This document shows positions 9,812 through 21,850 of a DNA stretch of 64,000 nucleotides, in pieces. The notes under the pieces were generated by a model, which saw only the letters and a list, made by a program, of their open reading frames with translations, was not told the DNA's origin and searched no databases. Position numbers and translations under genes: made by a program. The stretch is from positions 59,661,949 through 59,725,948 of the forward strand of contig CM050449.1 of NCBI GenBank assembly GCA_027563935.2, in the 5' to 3' direction. Each line of letters begins with the position of its first letter. The stretch's first letter is position 1. Source of the DNA: Costus lasius (taxonomy: Eukaryota > Streptophyta > Magnoliopsida > Zingiberales > Costaceae).

Positions 9812-9913
9812 CTAGCATGAAAAGTCGCATGTAATAAACTTTAGATCTTTACATAAGTGCAAGCATGGATCAAACATGAAGATCAAGCAATCATATGAAC
9901 AAGCAATAACTTG
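9812..9913 (-). other. Copia element X: 5' leader, proximal piece
   Basis: Minus-strand leader between the X primer site and the E1 insertion point. Family leader phrases such as 'catgcttgcacttatg' and 'agatctaaag' are visible on the reverse strand. No coding sequence. Confidence 0.65.
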
Positions 9914-9925
9914 GCTCTGATACCA
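9914..9925 (-). other. Element X primer binding site
   Basis: Reverse complement reads TGGTATCAGAGC, an initiator tRNA-Met match, two bases inside the X LTR end. It shows that X runs on the minus strand. Confidence 0.88.
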
Positions 9926-10986
9926 ATTGTAGATCCCCTAAATCAAGGGGGGCGAAACCCTAATAGGTGGCGCAAATAAATTTTATAGCGGAATCTAGGG
10001 TTTCAAAAGATCGAATGCAAGTACATATGATCAACTCTTGAGATTGTATAAATCAAATGAGATTCATACTAGTGCCATGAGGAAGGTGACGACTTGGAAG
10101 CAGAGATCGAAAGGGGTCTCCTCCAAAGTTGCCGCACACAAGAAGAGAGATGGCTCCTCCTTGGTGATCTTTGTGCTAGCAAAGATCTTCAAGAATCCTT
10201 GATCGAATGAAAGGGGTTAGATGTTCCTCTTGCGGCTAGGGCTCGAAAACTCTCTACCTCTTTTCCGTGAAGAAGAAGTTCACCACACACGATAGCAATT
10301 GAGAGAGGCGAGCGACGTTACAATCGTGGGAGCGTTTCCAATTTGGAAACCGCCTTCCAAAAATAGTAACTCTCTACGTTTCATGCGTTCACCCAAGTGA
10401 ACCATCAAAACTCTCCCATTGAACCAAGCACTCACTCATGAGCCGGTTCAATTTGGTTTGGTTCAAAGACCAAATTACCCAAGCCACTTGGTCTAGATCA
10501 TATTAAACCCTAAGGTTCCAGATCTAACCGTTCATCTCTTGATGCTCTTGATCTCACCGATCTAACATCAATACTCTCGATCGAAGCTTACCGATCTTAA
10601 GCCCTAATCAATCAAACATGATCAGACCAGATCTCACTTACAATCAGAGTTTAAACTCCTTTAAACTGAACCCAAACAATTCAGTCCACACGATCTGACT
10701 TAAGTAAGCCATATCATCAAATTATGCGACCCTAAGGGTTTCCTTTAAATGTCGGTAACGATAACTTACGTTATCACGATCAGTGAGGGGTATCTAGCAA
10801 CACATCACTGTCTCCCAATATAAAGGAAAGAGTCTTCCAAGACTACACCCAAACCACAGCACAAGTGTGAATCCACTTCACTAGGCATACATGTTTCCTT
10901 TGCCACTTGATGTTCTTATTGGACAAGCGTGTCAAGCCTGTAGCTCCAATATGATGAGCATGATTAGATCAGATGAACATAGTCAT

Positions 10987-12661
10987 TGTTGGGGTATGCC
11001 CTTAAGGCTAATGTTTGAGGCCTATGGGAATGTATCAGTATCATGTAATAAACTGTTATGTTTATAAAGGCATGGTTGTTATTCAGTTAGTTACATTGTC
11101 TGCTGCAATATATGTTCTTCTGAATAATGTCTCAAAGCTGATCAGCTAGGCTGACATGCTGTTAAGTCCTTAGTCGATATATCTTGGTGAACATGAGACA
11201 GCCTTGATATGATTGAGACTAATATGTGTTCTAATCTTATAGGATGCTTCGAGCATGGAATAAGATGTAGACTCATGGGTACATTGGATGTGCTGGACAG
11301 ACCCTCTTAGGATGTTCAATTGTTTGTCACAATGTGAATATTCCTTGAATGTGACAAGTGGCACATTTCCTTTGACTTGAGATCACTTGTGTTTTCTAAA
11401 TGATGATTGTCATTGTTTTGAGGTAGTTCAATATCATTTGAAACATAATGATTATAGACTATCTTGGATGGTGAGCTTGAATCAGGTTAGGGCACTAGTG
11501 ATAGACATAGGATTGCCGTCTCCTTGTTTAAGGAGTGTGATGTTCTAAAGGGGCCCCCTGGATGAGATGATTGAGAGAGTGTATGGCCATACCCAGGTGA
11601 CTGTGTTCATCTGATCTAATCATGCTTATCATATTGGAGTTACAAGCTTGACAAGCTTGTCCAATAAGAACATCCAGTGGCAAAGGAAATATGCATGCCT
11701 TGTGAGTTGATTCACACTTGTGCTGTGGTTTGGGTGTAGTCTTGGAAGACTCTTTCCTTTATATCGGGAGACAGTGATGTGTTGCTAGATACCCCTCACT
11801 GATCGTGATAATGAGAATTATCGTTACCGACATTTAGAGGAAACCCTCAGGGTCGCACAATTTGATGATATGGCTTACTTAAGTCAGATCGTGTGGACTG
11901 AATTGTTCAGGTTCAGTTTAAAGGGATTTAATCTCTGATTGTAAGTGAGATCTGGTCTGATCATGTTTGATTGATTAGGGCTTGAGATCGGTAAGCTTCG
12001 ATCGAGAGAATGGATGCTAGATCGGTCAGATCAAGAGCATCAAAGAGATCGACGGTTAGATCTGAAGCCTTAGGGTTTAATTAAGATCTAGACCATATTG
12101 CTTGGGATAATTGGTCTTGGACCAAACCGTGATGAACCGGCTCATGAATGAGCGCATGGTTCAAAGTGAAGAGAAGTTTGCGCTTGGGTAAAACCGAAGT
12201 CGCATGAGAGCATGAACGTGGGAGTGGTTTTCTATTTTTAGAAACCACGACTCCTAAGCGTGGTCACATCTCTCTCGCTTCATTCACACCTTGTCGCCGC
12301 GCTTGGCTAGAGGGTCTTGAGGCATTCTCGCGTGGAGGAGAGGCTAAGACGACAAGGAAGTTTTCGCCAAGGAGATCTCTCATCCTTTCCACTCGACAAG
12401 AACCTTTGGAGAACCTTGCTAGCACAAGGATCAACAAAGAGTAGGCGACATCACCTTGTGTGCGCCACCTAAGGAGGAGATCCATTTCGCTCTCTCATTC
12501 CAAGACACCATCCAAGTGATGGCAATGGTGAGTATCGCTTTTCATTATAAGTTGATCATATTACATGCTTTAAGATCGCATAAGAAACCCTAGATTCCGC
12601 TAGAAATTTTGTTGCGCCTCCTATTAGGGTTTCGCCCCCCTCTTGAAAGGGGTTCCCTTCA
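10987..12661 (+). repeat. E2 5' LTR
   Basis: Repeat of 18393-20067. It carries the GNRA hairpin GATAAT-GAGA-ATTATC at 11807-11822 and a C4/G4 hairpin near the 3' end (about 12636-12652). Confidence 0.93.
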
Positions 12662-12663
12662 AT

Positions 12664-12675
12664 TGGTATCAGAGC
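12664..12675 (+). other. E2 primer binding site
   Basis: TGGTATCAGAGC, complementary to initiator tRNA-Met, two bases after the LTR. Confidence 0.92.
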
Positions 12676-13393
12676 GAAGGTTCATGCATGATAATATGAT
12701 TGCTTTGATTTTGTGTTCCATGAATGCTTAGATCTATATCATGCGAAATTTTAACATGCTGATTTGTTTCATGCCGAAACCTATTTCATGTTTCATTTGC
12801 GCATGTATGATGATATATTGGCGCATCTTGGTTTTCTCAAAACTATTTTACATGCGCGACTCACTATAGATCTAAGGCCCTCCTATAAACCCTTAGACGG
12901 GTTATTAGGGTTGAAGTCACCCCCTGAGTTAGATCCAAACGGTCTGATCAGACTATCTGACAGCCTGAATGGGTCGACCAGATAGCACCTTGGCGCAAGC
13001 CTGTGGTGGCTATAGGTCGACTGCAGACAGGTGTGTAGCGATGTCTGATTGAGACAACCTATGAACACACATGAGTTAGGCCCGGGGTCACACCCGCTTA
13101 CCAGACCTCAATGTGGTTGTTCAGCCCTGACGCAAGCATGGTTGACCTTATGGTCGACTCAAGTCAATTAGGACTTGGTGCATGCTAGGGCAGTGGATCT
13201 GACTAGGTTGGATGAGTGGATCCCTGGTAATGGACCGTTGTAAGGTTGAAGGGCGAATAAGGAAATTAAATTGATACCTATGGGGTTTTTTCAAAATTTT
13301 AATTTTCTTGGTTGGATCACATGTTTGAATGATGCATATGTTTGTCTATTTAGTCTTATGTGGGCTGCCCATATTAATTGTGTGCTGTGCTGG

Positions 13394-13536
13394 GGCCTGC
13401 GTGCCTGGGATTTACAATTGTAAATTAATTGTTATTTTTGTGATCTGCGAATCACAGTTTAATTAATTTATAATGTCATATTGACCTGCGTGTCAATCTT
13501 GTCTAGATAGTTAAATTTGTAATTTAATTAGACAAG
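13394..13536 (+). ncRNA. E2 leader: CTGCGA/T-loop hairpin cluster
   Basis: GGC-CTGCGT-GCC (13394-13405), GTGAT-CTGCGA-ATCAC (13440-13455) and TTGAC-CTGCGT-GTCAA (13481-13496), then CTTGTCTA/TAGACAAG (13498-13536) around TTAAATT/AATTTAA. The order matches E1. The inner stem has changed on both sides while keeping pairing. Confidence 0.5.
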
Positions 13537-13816
13537 AGCACTGAGCACACTTGGCAGAGGCGCATGCAGCAGTGGCTGGACCAGGTGGGAGGTCTAGGGT
13601 TCGACCCTAGGACCTGGCGCAATTTTCCTGGTGGGTGCACCAGAGCTGCAATTGGCGCTTGGGCCCTGTTTTGGGCCAGATGAGCAGCAAAAGACCCATG
13701 AAGAGCAAGTGAAGACTTGATTTAGGTTAAGGTCTCACTAGGGCTATGGGCTTTTACCACATAAGATTCATGCTTTCTTTTATTTACTGTTTAAATATTA
13801 GAATTGCATGATTAAG

Positions 13817-14396
13817 TTTATCTTCTGCAATCACCATAGGAATTGCATGATAGTGAAAGAAGATAAAAGACCGTTAAAATCCAACGCTAAATATCAAGCT
13901 CGTAAGCCTTCTGACGCGAAACCTCACTGTTCTGATTATCGTTGGAGCCGTGTTGTACCCACTCAGTGGGCACGTCCATCTATCTTCAGACGGTGCGGGA
14001 TTTCACCTGTGTGTTACAGAGTGGGGATTTATCCCTTCTCGTTGCTCAGCATAGCACATGGTGGTCCAGGGAGTAGGTCGGGTCAGCTTGACCGTGTGGG
14101 CTACATATGTGGCGCATATGGTAGCACATGGAGGCAGCCATCTGTGGGGTCAGAGACTGTGTTGTACCAACTCAGTTGGCACAGTCTGCTGGATTGCCCA
14201 GATGAAGGGGAATCGCACGGGTTGGCGATCGGCAGGGAATGCCTACCGAAGAATAGTGCTTGTACTCTCTGTGCATCTTATCTCGCCTGAGCGGGACGCG
14301 GAGACCAAGTATGAAATCCGGATCCCATCTCACTAAAAGAGTACTACTCTTTCGGGCTGTTTTGCTGGATTTTTCAGCCAGATAAAAATAGTGAGA
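13817..14396 (+). ncRNA. E2 leader: conserved structured RNA domain
   Basis: TTTATCTTCT/AGAAGATAAA stem (13817-13867); hairpins at 13958-13970, 14167-14179 and 14281-14296; three-way junction closed by TCTCACTA/TAGTGAGA (14328-14396). The second inner hairpin is GGCTG/CAGCC, where E1 and E5 have GACTG/CAGTC, a compensated change. Confidence 0.6.
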
Positions 14397-14490
14397 AAAA
14401 GAATCTTTCTTAAGTCCTGATTGATTCTTATACATTGATACTGACCTTGCTGTTCTTGCATTGTTGTAGATACCTGCAGCAATGAACACC

Positions 14491-17400
14491 ATGAACTTCA
14501 ATGTGCGATCCCTACTGGAAAGGGAGAAGTTTGCTGGGCCGAACTTCTCTGACTGGTTTGGACACCTTAAGATCGTTCTTAAGGCAGAGAGGAAACTGTA
14601 TGTCCTCGAGACGGCGATACCGCCGCAGCCCGCTCCGAACGCCGCAAGGGCGGTTCGGGAAGCCTATGAAAAGCACGTCAATGATAGCATTGATGTCGCT
14701 TGCCTGATGCTAGCGTCTATGACGCCACCGCTGCAGCGTCAGCATGAGGATATGTCGGCTATACAAATTATAGCGAACCTCAAGATGCTGTATGCTGCAC
14801 AGGCGAGGACAGAACGCTACAATTTGACGAAGCTCTTCTTTCAGAGCAAACTGGCTGAAGGGAGCCCAGTGGGAGCTCACGTGCTCAAGATGATTGGGCA
14901 CAAGGAGGCTCTAGAGAAACTGGGGCATACCATCAACCAGGAGCTTGCTGTGGACATTATTCTGCAGTCTCTCCCGCCTTCATTCGACGCGTTCATTATT
15001 AATTTTAATATGAACAAAATCGATTGTACTCCGGCAGAGCTGCTGAATATGCTCTTGACCACTGAGGAGACTCTGAAGGGTAAGCCTTCGACCTCTGTCT
15101 TAATGGTTCCTTCCAGGAACAAGAAGAAGGGGAAGAAGGGCAAGGCCACTGTCAAGAGCTACAGCAAGGCTCTGAAGCAAAAGGTCAAGCGGTCTAAGGA
15201 ATACAGGTGTTTCCACTGTGGCCAGCTGGGTCACTGGAAAAAGGACTGTAAAGCGCTCCAAGGAGATAAGAGGGGAAGCATTGCTTCTGGCTCAGGTATA
15301 TTCGTGACTGAGGTCATGTTTTCTTCTTCTATATCATGGGTGTTGGACACTGCATGTGGAGTTCACATTTGTTCAAATGTACAGGAACTCAAGAGAAGAA
15401 GGCAGGTGGGACAGCATGAGGTGGACCTACGCGTTGGAAACGAAGCACGGGTTGCTGCTGTTGCTGTAGGAGACTACTTCATTTCTTTACCATCTGGCAT
15501 TGTATTGGAACTAGACAATTGTTACTTTGTTCCCAGTATTACTAAAAATATTATCTCCATTCCTGCTCTTGTCAGGAAGGGATTTTCCTTTGAATGCAAT
15601 ATTTCAAAGTGTGTTTTATCTTTAGATAATATTGTTTATGCAACTGGTTCAATTAACAATGGGTTATTCATGTTGGACATGGAATGTTCAATACAGCAAA
15701 TTGATATTAAGAAAGCCAAGTATGCTGATGATAGCACCTTGTTATGGCATAGTCGTTTAGGCCATATTAACGAGAAACGCATTAAGCGGTTGCATGATCA
15801 TGGACTGCTGGGATCATTCTCCTATAAGGAGATTGATACATGCAAAGCTTGTTTGATGGGTAAAATGACGAAGTCACCTTTTCTTCATAAAGGTCAAAGG
15901 GCTTCAGGTTTACTTGACCTTATACACAGTGATGTGTGTGGGCCATTTAGTAAACATGCCAGAGGTGGCTATCAGTACTTCATTACCTTTACTGATGATT
16001 TCAGTAGGTATGGTTATGTCTATCTGATGAGACATAAAAGTGAATCTTTTGACAAGTTCAAAGAATTCAAAAATGAAGTACAGAATCAGTTAGGCCGAAA
16101 TATCAAGGCACTTCGCTCAGATCGAGGTGGTGAATACCTAAGTCATGCATTTACTGACTATCTAAAGGAGTGTGGGATTATCTCACAGCTCACTCCGCCA
16201 GGAACACCGCAATGGAATGGTGTGTCCGAGAGGAGAAATAGAACGTTACTTGATATGGTTCGTTCTATGATGAGTCAGGCTTCTTTACCCAACTCCTTTT
16301 GGGGTTTTGCGCTGGAAACAGCTGCAAAGGTACTAAACCGAGTGCCATCCAAGGCAGTTTCTAAGACTCCATATGAGTTATGGTATGGGAAACAGCCAAG
16401 CTTGACATTTATCAGGATCTGGGGCTGCGAGGCTTATGTTAAAAAGCTCGCCTCTGGGAAACTAGAGAGCAGATCTGACAAATGTATCTTTGTCGGTTAC
16501 CCTAAGGAAACTAAGGGTTATTATTTCTTCGATCCCAAAGAGAACAAGGTTTTTGTTGCTCGGACGGCCATATTTCTTGAGAAGGAGTTTCTTCTGCAAG
16601 AGGCCAGTGGGAGAGAAATAAAGTTGGATGAGAATCCAGAAGAAGGACAAAGTGATCAAGCAGAGTTGGATGAGCCTGAGCCGGTAGTACAGGTTATTGA
16701 ACAACCTGAGGCTCAGATATCACGGGAACCGCGAAGATCGGGAAGGATCCGTCGACCGCCTGAGCGCTATGACGGAGTCTACATCATTGATAATGATGAA
16801 CCCCTCACTTATGCGGATGCGGTCAGTGGACCGGATTCAGCGAGATGGCTTGAAGCTATGCGCGCCGAGATGGACTCCATGTCAGATAACCAAGTCTGGG
16901 ATTTGGTTGATCCGCCTCCGGGAGTTATCCCTATAGGCTGTAAATGGATATTCAAGAAGAAGATTGACATGGATGGTAACGTGGTTACCTATAAAGGCAG
17001 GCTAGTTGCGAAAGGTTTCAAACAAATCTACGGGATAGATTATGATGAAACTTTCTCACCGGTAGCCATGTTTAAGTCTATTCGGATTCTTTTCGCGATA
17101 GCTGCATATTATGATTATGAGATTTGGCAGATGGATGTGAAAACAGCTTTCCTTAATGGAAATCTGGATGAGGATGTGTACATGACACAACCAGAAGGTT
17201 TCACTAATCCAGCAGATCGTCATAAGATATGCAAGTTAAAGAAGTCTATTTATGGACTTAAGCAAGCATCTAGAAGCTGGAATATTCGTTTTGATGAATC
17301 AGTTACTGAATTTGGTTTCATCAAGAACGAGGATGACCCGTGTGTATATAAGAGGTTTAGTGGGAGCGTGATTACTTTCTTAGTCCTCTACGTCGATGAC

Positions 17401-18372
17401 ATCTTGATCATTGGAAATGACATTCCTGAGATGCATGCTGTTAAGGCATGGCTAAGGAAATGTTTCCAGATGAAAGATCTAGGAGAAGCAGCCTATGTAT
17501 TAGGTGTGAAGATCTACAGGGATAGATCTAAGAGGCTTCTCGGGCTGTGCCAAAGTACTTACATCGATAAAGTCCTGGAGAGATTTCATTTAGAGAATTC
17601 TAAACGAGGATATCTTCCAGTCAGACATGGTCTGAATCTTTCGAAGAGTCAGTGTCCACAAACACAGACTGAGAAAGATAAAATGGACAATACGCCTTAT
17701 GCTTCGGCTATTGGATCCATTATGTATGCGATGTTGTGTACTCGCCCAGACGTTGCTTACGGGTTAAGCGTGACCAGTCGTTTCCAAAGTAATCCAGGTG
17801 TGGCGCACTGGATTGCAGTCAAGAACATTTTAAAATATCTGCGGAGGACCAAAGATATGTTCTTGATATATGGTGGTCAGGAAGAACTCAGTATTGAAGG
17901 ATATACTGACGCTTCGTTCCAGTCGGACCAGGATGATTTCCGATCGCAATCAGGCTATGTTTTTAGCTTGAATGGAGGTGCAGTGGTGTGGAAGAGTTTC
18001 AAACAGTCAACTGTTGCTGATTCCACAACAGAAGCCGAGTATGTTGCAGCCTCGGAAGCATCCAAGGAGGCAGTGTGGATTCGTAAGTTCGTGAGAGAAC
18101 TTGGTGTTGTTCCTTCGAGTGCAGATCCTTTGGTTATCTTCTGTGATAACACTGGAGCAATCGCACAAGCAAAGGAACCACGGTCGCACCAGAAGTCCAA
18201 GCACATACAGAGACGGTTTCATTTGATCAGGGAGATCATAGATCGTGGCGAGATCAAAATCTGCAAGGTTCATACAGATGACAATCTGGCAGACCCGCTT
18301 ACCAAGCCTCTGGCGCAGCAGAAGCATGAGAAGCACTGTAATAATATGGGTTTGAGATTTCTCAACCATTAG
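14491..18372 (+). CDS. gag-pol: E2 gag-pol polyprotein, intact (1293 aa)
   Basis: Same domain order as E1: gag with a CX2CX4HX4C knuckle, aspartic protease (LDTAC), HHCC and D,D35E integrase, RT with YVDD, RNase H. The frame also opens nine bases upstream at 14482, where an ACG found in E1, E4 and E5 has become ATG. I chose 14491 because its ATG is the family start. One serine is missing from the serine run before the protease relative to E1. No stop or frameshift is present. With nearly identical LTRs, this copy is a good candidate for an active master. Confidence 0.95.
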   Translation: MNFNVRSLLEREKFAGPNFSDWFGHLKIVLKAERKLYVLETAIPPQPAPNAARAVREAYEKHVNDSIDVACLMLASMTPPLQRQHEDMSAIQIIANLKMLYAAQARTERYNLTKLFFQSKLAEGSPVGAHVLKMIGHKEALEKLGHTINQELAVDIILQSLPPSFDAFIINFNMNKIDCTPAELLNMLLTTEETLKGKPSTSVLMVPSRNKKKGKKGKATVKSYSKALKQKVKRSKEYRCFHCGQLGHWKKDCKALQGDKRGSIASGSGIFVTEVMFSSSISWVLDTACGVHICSNVQELKRRRQVGQHEVDLRVGNEARVAAVAVGDYFISLPSGIVLELDNCYFVPSITKNIISIPALVRKGFSFECNISKCVLSLDNIVYATGSINNGLFMLDMECSIQQIDIKKAKYADDSTLLWHSRLGHINEKRIKRLHDHGLLGSFSYKEIDTCKACLMGKMTKSPFLHKGQRASGLLDLIHSDVCGPFSKHARGGYQYFITFTDDFSRYGYVYLMRHKSESFDKFKEFKNEVQNQLGRNIKALRSDRGGEYLSHAFTDYLKECGIISQLTPPGTPQWNGVSERRNRTLLDMVRSMMSQASLPNSFWGFALETAAKVLNRVPSKAVSKTPYELWYGKQPSLTFIRIWGCEAYVKKLASGKLESRSDKCIFVGYPKETKGYYFFDPKENKVFVARTAIFLEKEFLLQEASGREIKLDENPEEGQSDQAELDEPEPVVQVIEQPEAQISREPRRSGRIRRPPERYDGVYIIDNDEPLTYADAVSGPDSARWLEAMRAEMDSMSDNQVWDLVDPPPGVIPIGCKWIFKKKIDMDGNVVTYKGRLVAKGFKQIYGIDYDETFSPVAMFKSIRILFAIAAYYDYEIWQMDVKTAFLNGNLDEDVYMTQPEGFTNPADRHKICKLKKSIYGLKQASRSWNIRFDESVTEFGFIKNEDDPCVYKRFSGSVITFLVLYVDDILIIGNDIPEMHAVKAWLRKCFQMKDLGEAAYVLGVKIYRDRSKRLLGLCQSTYIDKVLERFHLENSKRGYLPVRHGLNLSKSQCPQTQTEKDKMDNTPYASAIGSIMYAMLCTRPDVAYGLSVTSRFQSNPGVAHWIAVKNILKYLRRTKDMFLIYGGQEELSIEGYTDASFQSDQDDFRSQSGYVFSLNGGAVVWKSFKQSTVADSTTEAEYVAASEASKEAVWIRKFVRELGVVPSSADPLVIFCDNTGAIAQAKEPRSHQKSKHIQRRFHLIREIIDRGEIKICKVHTDDNLADPLTKPLAQQKHEKHCNNMGLRFLNH

Positions 18373-18381
18373 ATTAAGTGC

Positions 18382-18392
18382 AAGTGGGAGAT
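18382..18392 (+). other. E2 polypurine tract
   Basis: AAGTGGGAGAT directly before the 3' LTR. Confidence 0.8.
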
Positions 18393-20067
18393 TGTTGGGG
18401 TATGCCCTTAAGGCTAATGTTTGAGGCCTATGGGAATGTATCAGTATCATGTAATAAACTGTTATGTTTATAAAGGCATGGTTGTTATTCAGTTAGTTAC
18501 ATTGTCTGCTGCAATATATGTTCTTCTGAATAATGTCTCAAAGCTGATCAGCTAGGCTGACATGCTGTTAAGTCCTTAGTCGATATATCTTGGTGAACAT
18601 GAGACAGCCTTGATATGATTGAGACTAATATGTGTTCTAATCTTATAGGATGCTTCGAGCATGGAATAAGATGTAGACTCATGGGTACATTGGATGTGCT
18701 GGACAGACCCTACTAGGATGTTCAATTGTTTGTCACAATGTGAATATTCCTTGAATGTGACAAGTGGCACATTTCCTTTGACTTGAGATCACTTGTGTTT
18801 TCTAAATGATGATTGTCATTGTTTTGAGGTAGTTCAATATCATTTGAAACATAATGATTATAGACTATCTTGGATGGTGAGCTTGAATCAGGTTAGGGCA
18901 CTAGTGATAGACATAGGATTGCCGTCTCCTTGTTTAAGGAGTGTGATGTTCTAAAGGGGCCCCCTGGATGAGATGATTGAGAGAGTGTATGGCCATACCC
19001 AGGTGACTGTGTTCATCTGATCTAATCATGCTTATCATATTGGAGTTACAAGCTTGACAAGCTTGTCCAATAAGAACATCCAGTGGCAAAGGAAATATGC
19101 ATGCCTTGTGAGTTGATTCACACTTGTGCTGTGGTTTGGGTGTAGTCTTGGAAGACTCTTTCCTTTATATCGGGAGACAGTGATGTGTTGCTAGATACCC
19201 CTCACTGATCGTGATAATGAGAATTATCGTTACCGACATTTAGAGGAAACCCTCAGGGTCGCACAATTTGATGATATGGCTTACTTAAGTCAGATCGTGT
19301 GGACTGAATTGTTCAGGTTCAGTTTAAAGGGATTTAATCTCTGATTGTAAGTGAGATCTGGTCTGATCATGTTTGATTGATTAGGGCTTGAGATCGGTAA
19401 GCTTCGATCGAGAGAATGGATGCTAGATCGGTCAGATCAAGAGCATCAAAGAGATCGACGGTTAGATCTGAAGCCTTAGGGTTTAATTAAGATCTAGACC
19501 ATATTGCTTGGGATAATTGGTCTTGGACCAAACCGTGATGAACCGGCTCATGAATGAGCACATGGTTCAAAGTGAAGAGAAGTTTGCGCTTGGGTAAAAC
19601 CGAAGTCGCATGAGAGCATGAACGTGGGAGTGGTTTTCTATTTTTAGAAACCACGACTCCTAAGCGTGGTCACATCTCTCTCGCTTCATTCACACCTTGT
19701 CGCCGCGCTTGGCTAGAGGGTCTTGAGGCATTCTCGCGTGGAGGAGAGGCTAAGACGACAAGGAAGTTTTCGCCAAGGAGATCTCTCATCCTTTCCACTC
19801 GACAAGAACCTTTGGAGAACCTTGCTAGCACAAGGATCAACAAAGAGTAGGCGACATCACCTTGTGTGCGCCACCTAAGGAGGAGATCCATTTCGCTCTC
19901 TCATTCCAAGACACCATCCAAGTGATGGCAATGGTGAGTATCGCTTTTCATTATAAGTTGATCATATTACATGCTTTAAGATCGCATAAGAAACCCTAGA
20001 TTCCGCTAGAAATTTTGTTGCGCCTCCTATTAGGGTTTCGCCCCCCTCTTGAAAGGGGTTCCCTTCA
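18393..20067 (+). repeat. E2 3' LTR
   Basis: Almost identical to 10987-12661 and the same length. It ends CCCTTCA and is followed by GTCAT, the target duplication. Confidence 0.93.
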
Positions 20068-20126
20068 GTCATCTGGGTATGGCCATACACTTTCTCAATC
20101 ATCTCATCCAGGGGGGGCCCCTATAG

Positions 20127-21830
20127 TGAAGGACCCCTTTCTAGAGGGGGGCGAAAACCCTATTAGGGTGGCGCATAAAATTTTGCAAGCGGAAGAAGGG
20201 CTTTCAAAGATCTTTCTATTGCATATGATCAACTTAGATAGATATGAGAATGATCCATACCGTCGCCATCTCTTGGATGGTGTCTTGGAAGAAGAAAGCA
20301 AAAGAGATCTCCTCCAAAGGCTATCGCACACAAGAAGAAGAAGGCCTACTTCTTTGGGGCGGTTTGTGCTAGCAATGCTCCAAAGCTTCCTCGATCGTTT
20401 GAGGGATGATGAGATGAAAAATTTGGCCGAATCCTCTTGTCATCAACCTTCACGCCACCAGCCGTGAGTCGTTCTATGCCAAGAGCGAAATCGCAAGAGG
20501 AATAGAGAGGAGGCGTTGCAAGTGAACGTGGAAACGTTCCCACGTTGAAAACCGACCGAGAGTTCCCAAAATAGCAAGCCATGATTACGTGCGTTATGCG
20601 TTCACCAAGTGAACCATGCGCAACTCTCTTCTCCCATCTGAACCTTGCGCTCAACCCATGAGCCGGTTCAAGATGTTTGGTTCAATGACCAAACCAAATC
20701 AGCCCAAACATTAAGTCTAGATCGAATTAGACCCTAAGGTCCTAGATCTGACCATTCATCTCCAGATGCTTCTGATCTGATCGATCTAGCATCAACACTC
20801 TCGATCGAAGCTTACCGATCTCAAGCCCTAATCAATCAAACATGATCAGACCAGATCTCACTTACAATCAGAGTTTAAATCCCTTTAAACTGAACCGAAA
20901 CAATTCAGTCCACACGATCTGACTTAAGTAAGCCATATCATCAAATTGTGCGACCCTGAGGGTTTCCTTTAAATGTCGGTAACGATAACTTACATTATCA
21001 CGATCAGTGAGGGGTATCTAGCAACACATCACTGTCTCCCGATATAAAGGAAAGAGTCTTCCAAGACTACACCCAAAACACAGCTCAAGTGTGAATCCTT
21101 TTCACTAGGCTTCACTAGGCATACATATTTCCTTTGCCACTGGATGTTCTTATTGGACAAGCGTGTCAAGCTTGTAGCTCCAATATGATGAGCATGATTA
21201 GATCAGATGAACACAGTCACCTGGTTATGGCCATACACTTTCTCAATCATCTCAGCCGGGGGGGCCCCTTTAGAACACCACACTCCTTAAACAAGGAGAC
21301 GGCAATCCTATGTCTATCACTAGTGCCCTAACCTGACTCATGATCATTATCCAAGATAGTCTATAATCATTATGTTTCAAATGATATTGAACTTACCTCA
21401 AAACAATGACAATCATCATTTAGAAACACAAGTGATCTCAAGTCAGAGGAGATGTGCCACTTGTAGCAAACAAGGATTATTCACATTGTGACAAGCAATT
21501 GAATATCCTAGTAGGGTCTGTCCAGTACATCCAATGTACCCATGAGTCTACATCTTATTCCATGCTCGAAGCATCCTATAAGATTAGAACACATATTAGT
21601 CTTAACCATATCAAGGCTGTCTCATGTTCACCAAGATACATCGACTAAGGACTTAACTGCATGTTAGCCTAGCTGAACAGCTTTGAGACATTATTCAGAA
21701 GAACATATATTGTAGCAGACAATGTAACTAACTGAATAACAACCATGCCATTATAAACATAACAGTTTATAACATGATACTGTTACAATCCCAAGGCCTC
21801 AAACATTAGCCTTAAGGGCATACCCCAACA
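20127..21830 (-). repeat. E4 3' LTR
   Basis: Minus-strand LTR from TGTTGGGG (21830 downward) to TCCTTCA at 20127. It is paired with 27562-29263. The purine tract is the reverse of 'atctcccactt' just right of it (21831-21841). Confidence 0.92.
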
Positions 21831-21850
21831 ATCTCCCACTTGCAATTAAT

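Larger units (their letters stand above)
10987..20067 (+). mobile_element. E2: full-length Copia retrotransposon, very recent insertion
   Basis: Two 1675-bp LTRs (10987-12661 and 18393-20067) run from TGTTGGGG to CCCTTCA. I saw only about two differences between them, near 11310 (CTC versus CTA) and 12150 (GCG versus GCA). A perfect GTCAT duplication flanks the element (10982-10986 and 20068-20072) and rejoins the X LTR. Primer site, leader, intact polyprotein and purine tract are all present. It looks autonomous and is among the youngest copies here. Confidence 0.95.

Noticed and set aside
11400..12500. Possible captured host gene within E2 LTR or leader sequence
   Set aside because: All of this sequence is matched in other family LTRs; no gene-like reading frame or intron-exon pattern is visible.
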